DNA of 19,715 nt from an uncultured Bacteroidales bacterium (lineage in GTDB: Bacteria > Bacteroidota > Bacteroidia > Bacteroidales > F082), in the NCBI GenBank assembly GCA_937926515.1, contig CALAZZ010000112.1, positions 1-19,715 of the forward strand, in the 5' to 3' direction. Shown here in pieces: positions 1 through 6,557 of the stretch. The notes beneath the pieces were generated by a model. The model had not been told where the DNA came from and did not search any database. It worked only from the letters and a program-made list of their open reading frames with translations. Positions within the stretch are counted from its first letter, which is position 1, and every line of letters starts with the position of its first letter. The translations under genes and the position numbers were made by a program.

Positions 1-64
1 TTTGGTTCCTGATGCTCATAATTCCAACCATGGTAATAAGCCGGATCAGTCCTGTGAAAGCCAT
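1..64 (-). CDS. Possible start of a membrane protein, cut by the left window edge
   Basis: An open minus-strand frame starts with ATG at 64 and runs off the left edge after 21 codons (MAFTGLIRLITMVGIMSIRN...). The visible piece is hydrophobic and Met-rich, like the first membrane segment of an integral membrane protein. It lies 32 bases downstream of the stop codon of the DUF6787-type gene on the same strand, so the two could form an operon. No ribosome binding site is visible, and the frame is open upstream only as far as a TAG near 117. The fragment is too short to identify, and it could be a chance frame. Confidence 0.3.
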   Translation of the reverse strand, partial: MAFTGLIRLITMVGIMSIRNQ

Positions 65-96
65 CAGGTTTGCATAATTAAACCCGGGAGAAATTT

Positions 97-423
97 TTAT
101 CCTTTTCGCCTGCTAAATAATTTTGTCAAACGTGTAAAAGAACGTTTCTCAAAGTTCCAGAAAAAAGTAAACTGCCCAAGGAGCACACCATAAAACAACA
201 AAAGGATATGATAGGTAGGTAAAGTGATCCCTATGAATAGCAGTATCCTGTAATAAAACGGATGGTCACTTTCAATGCCCAAAAGTGAAAATATCCACGA
301 TTTGACAATCAGGATAGATGACCCTGTCAATGCAAAAACCAACATGATCAAAACGAACTGCCAAAGTGAGCTTACACCCCACTTTTTACGAAGCTTAACA
401 AAATATGCTGCTACCTTGGCCAT
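97..423 (-). CDS. DUF6787-type small membrane protein
   Basis: This encodes a 108-residue protein of unknown function. It has a basic N-terminus (VKLRKKWGV), two or three hydrophobic segments at about residues 20-48 and 60-88, a conserved-looking GQFTFFWNFEKR stretch after the last membrane segment, and a basic tail. The order of a KKW-type start, an 'ALTGSS' membrane helix and 'GxLxGQFxFFWxFEKR' matches what I recall of DUF6787, a short family seen mainly in Bacteroidota; this is recognition from memory, not a search. The start ATG at 423 sits just behind a TAATTTTG promoter element, so the leader is very short. It is divergent from the AI-2E-family permease. Confidence 0.7.
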   Translation of the reverse strand: MAKVAAYFVKLRKKWGVSSLWQFVLIMLVFALTGSSILIVKSWIFSLLGIESDHPFYYRILLFIGITLPTYHILLLFYGVLLGQFTFFWNFEKRSFTRLTKLFSRRKG

Positions 424-436
424 AATTAAAGTGCGG

Positions 437-444
437 CAAAATTA
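437..444 (-). promoter_or_regulatory. Candidate -7 promoter element (TAATTTTG) for the DUF6787-type gene
   Basis: On the minus strand this reads TAATTTTG, a perfect match to the Bacteroidota -7 consensus TAnnTTTG, 13 bases upstream of the ATG at 423. A TTTG lies upstream with a 23-base spacer, slightly longer than the usual 19-21. The motif choice is inferred, and AT-rich sequence can give such matches by chance. Confidence 0.4.
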
Positions 445-456
445 ATCTTTTCATTG

Positions 457-464
457 TATCTTTA
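457..464 (+). promoter_or_regulatory. Candidate -7 promoter element (TATCTTTA) for the AI-2E-family gene
   Basis: TATCTTTA differs from TAnnTTTG only in the last base and lies 18 bases before the ATG at 483. No clear -33 TTTG is found at the expected distance. It lies back to back with the minus-strand element at 437-444, so the two divergent promoters would share the same 59-bp intergenic region. Confidence 0.35.
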
Positions 465-482
465 CCTCAAACAATATTCCGA

Positions 483-1646
483 ATGAAAAGCATACTCGAA
501 TACCTGAAACCACTGAGCGGGCTGATATTTTTCGGCTTTATGGCGTGGTACTTTTCCGATATACTTACATACATGATCATTGCAGCCGTGCTTTCGATGC
601 TGGGCCGGCCCATGGTGAAATTTTTTATGATACTGCAATACAGGCAATTTAGGATAAATAAAACGATCGCATCGTTGCTCAGCTTGCTCAGCATGATTCT
701 GATCTTTGTGATTATTGTACTATTCATAATACCCTTGATACAATTTCAGGCCAAAATGATTGCCCAGATCGATATTGCTGAGGTAATGTCTTACTTCAAC
801 AAACCAATTAATAATTTATATGCATTCCTGGTTTCGAATCACATCATTGAAGCTGATATGAGCCTGAGGGTGTATATTGAAGAGCAGCTCAACAAGCTGA
901 TTGAGTTTTTCCTGTTCACCAACTTTTTCACCAATGTGATCAGCACCACTGGTTCTATTCTGCTTGGTTTATTTATCGTGCTCTTTCTCACTTTCTTTTT
1001 TCTAAAAGAGGAAACCCTGCTCAAGGATATCATCCTGGTGATCACACCGGATAAATATAGCGAGGATATGAAAACCGTGCTCAGTGATTCCCGCCTACTG
1101 CTCACTCGCTATTTTCTGGGTATTTTGCTTGAGCTGTTTGCAATGATGACACTTATCACCATTGGGCTTAGTTTGTTTGGAGTGGAAAACGCAATCATCA
1201 TTGGCACTTTAGGCGGTTTAATGAATATTATCCCATATCTGGGGCCCATAATTGGAGCAAGTATAGGTGTGGTGCTCGGCGTGATCTCTGTGCTTAGCCT
1301 GGGCCATTACGACCTGGTGATCACCACAGTTTTTATTATTATTGGAACCTTTGCCGCTGCCAATACCATAGACAACATCTTGCTGCAACCCTTGATCTAT
1401 TCAAAAAGTGTTAAGGCGCATCCGATCGAAATATTTCTAGTGATTATCATGGCTGGGAAAATAGGCGGTATCGTTGGCATGATCATCGCTATTCCAACTT
1501 ACACGGTGATACGCGTGGTGGCTCGTCAGTTTCTGAGTCAGTTAAAGTTTGTTAAAGCACTTACCGACAGTCTTAACGTGCAACATAAATCCATAGAGTC
1601 CATTGAACCTTCAAAAACTGCGAAAAAAGACAAAGAGGAAGGCTAA
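483..1646 (+). CDS. AI-2E family transporter (UPF0118/PerM-type permease)
   Basis: This 387-residue multi-pass inner-membrane protein belongs to the AI-2E exporter/PerM family (PF01594). Members are variously reported as autoinducer-2 exporters, ion antiporters or permeases, so the substrate here is unknown. Hydrophobic helices occur at about residues 10-45, 60-90, 155-180, 205-250, 255-290 and 310-345. The family's C-terminal signature is present: a GGLMNIIPYLGPIIG stretch, a QPLIYSKSVKAHP stretch, and a glycine-rich GKIGGIVGMIIAIPTY segment. The C-terminal 40 residues are charged and cytoplasmic. The length is near the family's usual 340-390. The ATG at 483 is the first in frame and follows a -7-like element closely. 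Confidence 0.92.
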   Translation: MKSILEYLKPLSGLIFFGFMAWYFSDILTYMIIAAVLSMLGRPMVKFFMILQYRQFRINKTIASLLSLLSMILIFVIIVLFIIPLIQFQAKMIAQIDIAEVMSYFNKPINNLYAFLVSNHIIEADMSLRVYIEEQLNKLIEFFLFTNFFTNVISTTGSILLGLFIVLFLTFFFLKEETLLKDIILVITPDKYSEDMKTVLSDSRLLLTRYFLGILLELFAMMTLITIGLSLFGVENAIIIGTLGGLMNIIPYLGPIIGASIGVVLGVISVLSLGHYDLVITTVFIIIGTFAAANTIDNILLQPLIYSKSVKAHPIEIFLVIIMAGKIGGIVGMIIAIPTYTVIRVVARQFLSQLKFVKALTDSLNVQHKSIESIEPSKTAKKDKEEG

Positions 1647-1947
1647 AATGAAATCCGGTAATCTGGCTGCATGCATCCAGTCCCTATATTGCTAAGAACA
1701 GCTAATAAGCTTTATAATAGGTATTTAATTATGATTAAATTTAGTTAAGGCCTAAGGATTATTAATTCAAGAAACTATTTTGCTCGTTCCAAAATGGTTG
1801 CCTGATCATAATTTTTAGAATGCTGTTTTTTGTTCTAAATAATTTTCAGAACCTCCTGAAATACTAGCCAATCCACTTTGAAAACCAGAAAAAAATTCAT
1901 ATCTTTGTTGAAATCGATTAATTATTAACCCTAAAAAAATCTATATT
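1647..1947. other. Non-coding stretch with two AT-rich inverted repeats and the YtxH promoter
   Basis: No convincing gene is present in these 301 bases. An AT-rich perfect inverted repeat lies at 1723-1740 (ATTTAAT, 4-base loop, ATTAAAT). It could act as a weak terminator for the upstream permease, though no T tract follows. A second repeat lies at 1814-1839 (TTTAGAA, 12-base loop, TTCTAAA), about 40 bases upstream of the -33 element of the YtxH promoter, where a regulator could bind. The right end holds that promoter and a 35-40 base leader. No tRNA-like fold was noticed. Confidence 0.5.
1877..1907 (+). promoter_or_regulatory. Bacteroidota-type promoter (TTTG-N19-TATCTTTG) for the YtxH gene
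   Basis: TTTG at 1877-1880 is followed after exactly 19 bases by TATCTTTG at 1900-1907. This matches both parts of the housekeeping sigma consensus of Bacteroidota (TTTG / TAnnTTTG). Transcription would begin near 1913, leaving a leader of about 35 bases before the ATG at 1948. It is the strongest promoter match in the window and probably also serves the downstream holin-like gene. Confidence 0.78.
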
Positions 1948-2202
1948 ATGAGTAGTTCAGGATCAAAAATGATTATTTCTTTCGGTGCAGGACTTATCCT
2001 TGGAGCTGCAGCCGGCGCAGTTGCCGGTGTGTTGTTTGCCCCGGATAAAGGCACTGAAACAAGGAAGAAATTAAATGACAAAACCAAAAGTCTGAAAAAA
2101 GACTTGAATGAGAAGATCGAAAGCATCAGAGAAACGATAGAAAATAAACTGATGCAAAAAACTCCGATTGAGGAAACAGATAAAAAGACCGCCAAAAAGT
2201 AG
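1948..2202 (+). CDS. YtxH domain-containing membrane protein
   Basis: This is an 84-residue single-pass protein. After a short Ser-rich N-terminus comes a small-residue transmembrane helix at about residues 8-30, with the hallmark Gly/Ala pattern of YtxH proteins (GAGLILGAAAGAVAGVLFAP). A highly charged Lys/Glu amphipathic region follows, likely a helix, from about residue 33 to the end. The 'LFAPDKGTETRKKL' junction is typical of the family (PF12732). YtxH proteins are small membrane-anchored proteins linked to general stress in Bacillus; their molecular function is not settled. In Bacteroidota they are commonly followed by a holin-like two-helix protein, as here, a pairing that resembles the E. 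coli YqjD-YqjE ribosome-anchoring/envelope pair. It has its own near-perfect promoter. Confidence 0.9.
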   Translation: MSSSGSKMIISFGAGLILGAAAGAVAGVLFAPDKGTETRKKLNDKTKSLKKDLNEKIESIRETIENKLMQKTPIEETDKKTAKK

Positions 2203-2221
2203 CAGGTCATTGATCTCATTG

Positions 2222-2238
2222 CTGTAAATTATTTACAG
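2222..2238 (+). repeat. Perfect 17-base palindrome downstream of the YtxH gene
   Basis: CTGTAAAT, a single T, then ATTTACAG form a perfect inverted repeat 19 bases after the YtxH stop codon. It could form a small RNA hairpin or be a protein-binding site. No T tract follows, so it is not a standard intrinsic terminator. Confidence 0.5.
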
Positions 2239-2275
2239 TAAACTGAAACCATGTTTATAAAAACAGGTATAAAAT

Positions 2276-2329
2276 CATAACAGGAAAGGTTTGCAGAAAT
2301 ATATAATAGCAAAACCTCATCCTGTTATG
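2276..2329 (+). repeat. Imperfect inverted repeat in the leader of the holin-like gene
   Basis: The left arm 2276-2294 (CATAACAGGA then AGGTTTGC) pairs with the right arm 2309-2329 (GCAAAACCT then TCCTGTTATG), with a 14-base AT-rich loop. Ten outer pairs are perfect, and the inner part carries small bulges. The hairpin ends 27 bases before the ATG at 2357. It may end or process the YtxH transcript, or control translation of the next gene. No T tract follows. Confidence 0.55.
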
Positions 2330-2356
2330 CCTGTGTAATCAACTTAAACTAAAGAA

Positions 2357-2983
2357 ATGCTACAGGAAGAATTAGGCCGCCCCGTCAAAAACCTTGGTGA
2401 ATCATTGCGAAACCATATAAACCTCCGAATAAATTATGCAGGCCTTACAATTGGCAAAAGCATTGCGGAATACACCTCAAGCCTTATCAATGTGCTTATT
2501 CTGGCAGGTATTTTTGCGATGATTATCCTGATGCTTTCCTTTGCCTTTGTGTTTTGGTATGCAAGTGCTATTGGTCCTTATCATCATGGATTCCTAATCA
2601 TTTCACTTTTTTATATGCTTCTTGGGTTGATTATCTATCTCAACCGTAACAAATTCCTGCTCGACCCTTTGGTCAGAAAGATGTACAAAAAATCTTTTAC
2701 CACTGATGTTGAACTTGAAAAAAGACTTGGCCCTATTAAAGGACTTAACGATCTGGTACATTATGAAGAAATCATGAAATTGCAATTGGAGCATAGTGAA
2801 CTTGTAATCCAGCAACGGATGGAACAGATGTCTGAGGCCTATGCGCCACGTCAATTATTTAAAACGGTTATGGCCAGTGCCTTAACCTCAACCAACCTAA
2901 TAGCAAAAATTGTAACGATTGTTTTGAAAGTCATCAGTGACAGGAAAGAACAGAAGGCACAAGAAGAACAATCAGAGGACTAA
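2357..2983 (+). CDS. Holin-like / phage holin family (YqjE-type) two-helix envelope protein
   Basis: This encodes a 208-residue protein. An amphipathic N-terminus (residues 1-40) is followed by two membrane helices at about 43-68 and 76-95, joined by a short loop (YASAIGPYHHG), then RNK and a cytoplasmic charged tail. The two-helix hairpin resembles the holin-X/YqjE group (PF07332-like), which automatic pipelines call phage holin although many members are ordinary envelope proteins. The tail (about 110-208) is longer than in typical members and includes a QLEHSELVIQQRMEQM helix and a second, weakly hydrophobic helix near 175-195; this may be a fused third (YqjK-like) component. It lies 154 bases after the YtxH gene with no clear promoter of its own. 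Its TAA overlaps the TAG of frr on the other strand. Confidence 0.75.
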   Translation: MLQEELGRPVKNLGESLRNHINLRINYAGLTIGKSIAEYTSSLINVLILAGIFAMIILMLSFAFVFWYASAIGPYHHGFLIISLFYMLLGLIIYLNRNKFLLDPLVRKMYKKSFTTDVELEKRLGPIKGLNDLVHYEEIMKLQLEHSELVIQQRMEQMSEAYAPRQLFKTVMASALTSTNLIAKIVTIVLKVISDRKEQKAQEEQSED

Positions 2984-3543
2984 ACTGTCATAATATCTTT
3001 CTCTTTAATTTCGAGCAACCTGTCAACCTCCCGGGTATATTTATCAGTTAATTCCTGTATATCATCAACCAAACGCTTGGCTTCATCCTCAGGCATTCCG
3101 TCCTTTTCAAGTTTCTTAGCTTCATCATTGGCTTGCCTGCGTGCATTCCGGATGCTGATCTTGGCATCTTCGGCCTCTGATTTGGATCGTTTAACCAGAT
3201 CTTTGCGTCGCTCCTCTGTCAAAGGGGGCACGTTGATACGGATAATCTCTCCCTCATTTTGTGGATTAAACCCGAGGTTTGCCACAAGTATCGCTTTTTC
3301 TATGGCGCCTATGCTGCTCTTATCAAAAGGTTGTATAATAATTTGCCTGGGATCAGGGGTGTTGATGTTTGCAGTTTGCTCAATGGGTACAGTTGTACCA
3401 TAATACTCCACCAAAACTCCATTTAACATGGCAGGGTTTGCTTTACCTGCCCTAAGTTTATTAAATTCCTTTTCCAGGTGATTGATTGCATTTCCCATTA
3501 GTTCTTCGGCTGATTCCAATACGAATTCGGCATCTTCTGTCAT
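2980..3543 (-). CDS. frr: Ribosome recycling factor
   Basis: RRF works with EF-G to split the post-termination ribosome complex in the cytoplasm. The 187-residue protein is full length (family about 185). Recognisable blocks are an N-terminal helix with LRAGKANPAML, a PDPRQIIIQPFDKSSIGAIEKAI block, INVPPLTEERRKDLVK, the conserved basic SIRNARRQANDEAKK helix, and the final LTDKYTREVDRLLEIKEKDI helix. It is the last gene of the minus-strand run pyrH - glycosyltransferase - frr, with 100 bases between the glycosyltransferase stop and its ATG, and a -7-like element in that gap. In most bacteria it follows pyrH directly. Its stop overlaps the stop of the convergent holin-like gene. Confidence 0.98.
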   Translation of the reverse strand: MTEDAEFVLESAEELMGNAINHLEKEFNKLRAGKANPAMLNGVLVEYYGTTVPIEQTANINTPDPRQIIIQPFDKSSIGAIEKAILVANLGFNPQNEGEIIRINVPPLTEERRKDLVKRSKSEAEDAKISIRNARRQANDEAKKLEKDGMPEDEAKRLVDDIQELTDKYTREVDRLLEIKEKDIMTV

Positions 3544-3571
3544 AATTTGGAGTGTTAAAGGTTTGACCTAA

Positions 3572-3599
3572 CAAAAATAATGTTTTTTAAAATATCAAA
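3572..3599 (-). promoter_or_regulatory. Candidate promoter for frr
   Basis: On the minus strand TATTTTTG (3572-3579) fits TAnnTTTG and is preceded by TTTG (3596-3599) with a 16-base spacer, shorter than the usual 19-21. It lies 29 bases upstream of the frr ATG. It could give frr a supply of message independent of the upstream glycosyltransferase. The region is AT-rich, so a chance match is possible. Confidence 0.45.
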
Positions 3600-3643
3600 T
3601 AATAGCACTGATAATTGAAAATACAAGGCTTCATCTGAACGAT

Positions 3644-5542
3644 CTACAAAGGTTCAAACAAACCCAAAATGCGGCTACTCTGCTTTTGTACAGTAAGTTT
3701 ATGATCCAATTGACTAAACACTTGTCCATCAGGATTCCAAATGTAGCACCTCAACAACAACGGCCTTTTAGGTAAACGCAAGCCTGGTATCCGGTTTGCA
3801 CTTATGAGGCGTTGCTTCTCCCCCGGTAGCAAATTATCTGTTAGAAGTTCGCCCGCCTGCCAATGTATCACTTCACCATTATCGGCATCTTTGATTTCGA
3901 ATACAAGACGAACGTTATCCAAGGTATCATGAGCAGCTATCAATGCCGAAAACACAACATTATGGTAGTTCATATTGCGAATACTATCAAGAGGTAACTC
4001 CAGAAGCGGTCCATATATTCTGTTGCTGTCAAACCTCACTTCTCCATCGCTGAATGAATCATTTATGATGATCATCTCATGTCCCGTCCTATCTGCAACA
4101 CCTTCTAAAGGCATCTTTGAAAGCAGGTAAAACTCAGCATTAAACCAGCTATGGTAATCTATGGTAAAAGGATAATGATCACGTGCAACTTCGACCCACT
4201 CGAGCCGGGCATAATCGGTCCAGGAGAATGCGAGGTAATCGTATTTTGATGAATCGCTTAATAAGGTGTGTAGATCCGCATATTGCTCTTGACCTGAAAA
4301 AAGAACCACTCCAGTCAGATCTTCCTTTTCAAGGTAAAATGCAGTCATATCCGGCGAAGCTGACCTGGTGACCATTAGCAATTCATTCCCATAGCTTGAT
4401 TTGGCACGTGCATTCTCGATTGCAATCTGATCAAATCCCTGCTTATACATCATATCATAATGAGCCCGTTTATGTATCAAACCGAAAAGCCCGCTAAGGA
4501 GCAAAATGGATGTAATCAATAAATTGGCCGGCCATCGCTGCTCTCGGACAAATGAAGCCATTGCAAGCAACAAAAAGGGGAAGCCGAAATAAAGTGTGCT
4601 GAACTGCAATATAGGTACGCGATAAATTGAGTAGAAATAAGCAATCAGATAAGTTGCTGTAAACCAAAGTATGGCAATAAACCGAAAATAATTTTTACGT
4701 TTATTTTGTAATGAATTGTTAGAAATCAGGAGTAAAATAATAATAATTGAAATAACAACATATAAGCTATCAAAGTGGAAACCATACCACATAAATTCAA
4801 TTAAAAAAGAGGGTTGAGGCTGTCCCAGCCAGCCCCCGATATCACCCCGGTTAAGCTGTTGCCAGAATATCGGAATATAGGGTGCGTATAATAGGAGGGA
4901 AAGCAAACCGGCAGATAAATAGGCTATCCGTTTGTGATTTGCGACCAGAAAAAGTCCGGTAATATAGATCAAGCCTGCTGCCAGCGTTGAAAAGGCGTGA
5001 ACCAGTGCTGTAAGTGCAATTGATATCGAAAATAGCACCCATTCCCAGTGGTAAGACTTTTCTTTTTGTATGATCCGGGTCCATAAAAGCACCATCCAAA
5101 GCAAAACAAATAAGCCTGCGGCATAAGGCCTGGCCAGTTGGCTGTAAAACACAAAAAACTGCATGGAAGCCATCCATGATGCGGCTATCAGCCCTGCCGT
5201 TTCATTAAACCATAGTTTTCCGATTCGATAAAAGAGGTATACAGTGGCAATGCCCATCGCAGCAAAGGGCAATTTTACCCAAAACTCATCAAAGCCAACC
5301 AGTTTGACCCAAAGCCACAAAAAAACCTGCACAGCTGCAGGGTGAGCATCAGTGGCCACCCCTTGTTGGATTAAATGTTGGAATGAATCATAACCGGTAC
5401 GAAACAGCGCACTGAATTCATCATGCATGAATGGTAGGTTACCAAAATTCCATAGTCGTGTACACGCTGCTGTTATAACCACCAATAATAGCGGGAGTCG
5501 CCTTATCACATTCCTGGTGAATATGTTTGTGGGCCAATGCAC
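3644..5542 (-). CDS. GT39-like (ArnT/PMT-type) membrane glycosyltransferase with C-terminal soluble domain
   Basis: This 632-residue protein is of the GT-C fold, resembling PF13231/GT39 enzymes that move a sugar from a polyprenyl-phosphate donor onto lipid or protein outside the membrane. Donor and acceptor are unknown. After the first helix (about 15-30) the first outer loop carries the acidic motif HDEFS (Asp41-Glu42), followed by TDAHPAA (65-70) and YSQLARPYA (133-141), both typical of the family. About ten hydrophobic segments continue to about residue 355. The last 270 or so residues are soluble; from about 480 they look beta-rich (FSDGEVRFDSN, VRLVFEIKDADN). The start is GTG at 5542, one base after the pyrH stop; an earlier start overlapping pyrH cannot be excluded. 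It lies between pyrH and frr, which are normally adjacent. Confidence 0.85.
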   Translation of the reverse strand: MHWPTNIFTRNVIRRLPLLLVVITAACTRLWNFGNLPFMHDEFSALFRTGYDSFQHLIQQGVATDAHPAAVQVFLWLWVKLVGFDEFWVKLPFAAMGIATVYLFYRIGKLWFNETAGLIAASWMASMQFFVFYSQLARPYAAGLFVLLWMVLLWTRIIQKEKSYHWEWVLFSISIALTALVHAFSTLAAGLIYITGLFLVANHKRIAYLSAGLLSLLLYAPYIPIFWQQLNRGDIGGWLGQPQPSFLIEFMWYGFHFDSLYVVISIIIILLLISNNSLQNKRKNYFRFIAILWFTATYLIAYFYSIYRVPILQFSTLYFGFPFLLLAMASFVREQRWPANLLITSILLLSGLFGLIHKRAHYDMMYKQGFDQIAIENARAKSSYGNELLMVTRSASPDMTAFYLEKEDLTGVVLFSGQEQYADLHTLLSDSSKYDYLAFSWTDYARLEWVEVARDHYPFTIDYHSWFNAEFYLLSKMPLEGVADRTGHEMIIINDSFSDGEVRFDSNRIYGPLLELPLDSIRNMNYHNVVFSALIAAHDTLDNVRLVFEIKDADNGEVIHWQAGELLTDNLLPGEKQRLISANRIPGLRLPKRPLLLRCYIWNPDGQVFSQLDHKLTVQKQSSRILGLFEPL

Positions 5543-5543
5543 A

Positions 5544-6251
5544 CTATCGGGTAATGATCGTCCCCACAGCCTCCCCTTTGAGCACCTTAGCCAGATTGCC
5601 TGTTTTATTCATATCGAACACCAGCACAGGCATATTGTTTTCATAGCAAAGGGTGAAAGCAGTCTGGTCCATAACCTTTAATTTCTCAGCAATGGCCTGA
5701 TCAAAGCGCAGCGCATCATACTTCACTGCTTTCGGATCTTTCTCGGGATCGGCATTATAAACCCCATCCACTCGTGTGCCTTTCAAAATGATATCAGCCT
5801 CTATCTCAACGGCTCTGAGGGATGCTGCTGTATCAGTTGTGAAGAAAGGATTTCCGGTTCCGCCCGCAATGATTACAATGGTTCCTTTTTCGAGAAGATG
5901 TTTAGCTTTTCCGGCGCACATCGACTCAGCTATTCGGTCCACAGGAAGTCCCGATAGCAAAGCAGCCTTCACTTCCCTCCTATTGAGTGCGCCCTGTAAA
6001 GCCAAACTATTGATCAGAGTTGCCAGCATTCCCATATAATCACCTGCAACGCGGTCCATGCCATTGCTGGCACCTTGTAGTCCCCTGTAAATATTTCCTC
6101 CACCTATTACGACAGCGATTTGCGTACCTGTTTCCATAGCCTGTTCAATTTCCGATGCATATTGCTCAAGCCGATCAGGATCAATACCATATTGACCATT
6201 ACCCATTAAAGCTTCCCCACTAAGTTTCAGTAGTACCCTTTTGTATTTCAT
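5544..6251 (-). CDS. pyrH: UMP kinase (uridylate kinase)
   Basis: PyrH phosphorylates UMP to UDP with ATP, an essential cytoplasmic step towards all pyrimidine nucleotides. The 235 residues from Met at 6251 align well from memory with E. coli PyrH: KLSGEALMG (9-17), VVIGGGNIYRG (47-57), GDYMGMLAT (70-78), the GTGNPFFTTD nucleotide loop (131-140), VDGVYNADP (161-169) and FDMNKTGNL (212-220). The frame is open 15 codons further up to 6296, but that extension (MIVLLLFIFL...) is hydrophobic and absent in the family, so I place the start at 6251. The stop is one base before the GTG of the glycosyltransferase, implying co-translation. A -7 promoter element lies at 6356-6363. Confidence 0.97.
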   Translation of the reverse strand: MKYKRVLLKLSGEALMGNGQYGIDPDRLEQYASEIEQAMETGTQIAVVIGGGNIYRGLQGASNGMDRVAGDYMGMLATLINSLALQGALNRREVKAALLSGLPVDRIAESMCAGKAKHLLEKGTIVIIAGGTGNPFFTTDTAASLRAVEIEADIILKGTRVDGVYNADPEKDPKAVKYDALRFDQAIAEKLKVMDQTAFTLCYENNMPVLVFDMNKTGNLAKVLKGEAVGTIITR

Positions 6252-6557
6252 ACGATTAACGGCATTTAAAAAAATAAATAATAAAAGTACGATCATTCTT
6301 CAGCATTCCTTCTCAGCCGGCAGCTCCCTTCTGTTCGAACTACAAGGCTAATTTACAAAGTTATGTGATTTCAGGACGTCTTAGTTGCAATATTTATATA
6401 AATACCCTGAAAACTGTTTCAATTTGAGGGACAAAAAGCGATATATCCGGTGCAATTTGACATAGTATATTTATCCAATAATATAGTACCTTTACGTTAA
6501 TCAAGGTATTGGCAGAAATATGAGATGAATATGTTGTAAGCTCAATCCCGGGTCAAC
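6252..6557. other. Intergenic region between the patatin gene and pyrH
   Basis: This stretch of 306 bases holds the pyrH leader and promoter. The leader, read on the minus strand, contains a U-rich tract (seven T at 6268-6274) and a 16-codon open frame at 6256-6306 (MLKNDRTFIIYFFKCR) that stops four bases before the pyrH ATG. From about 6365 to 6557 I see only AT-rich sequence without a supported gene or RNA. Confidence 0.4.
6356..6363 (-). promoter_or_regulatory. Candidate -7 promoter element (TAACTTTG) for pyrH
   Basis: On the minus strand TAACTTTG is a perfect TAnnTTTG match about 105 bases upstream of the pyrH ATG. The -33 region is poor: a TTGC with a 23-base spacer. Transcription would start near 6349, giving a leader of roughly 98 bases that contains a T-rich tract and a small open frame. 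Confidence 0.5.

Noticed and set aside
1648..1695. A 15-codon open frame right after the AI-2E-family stop codon
   Set aside because: It is short, has no ribosome binding site and no recognisable sequence, and is likely chance.
6457..6485. A TTGACA-like -35 followed by an AT-rich -10 on the plus strand
   Set aside because: The -10 match is poor, Bacteroidota do not use this promoter type, and no plus-strand gene follows.
6487..6494. TACCTTTA on the plus strand resembling a -7 element
   Set aside because: It has no gene downstream on that strand and no -33 element at the right distance, so it is most likely chance in AT-rich DNA.
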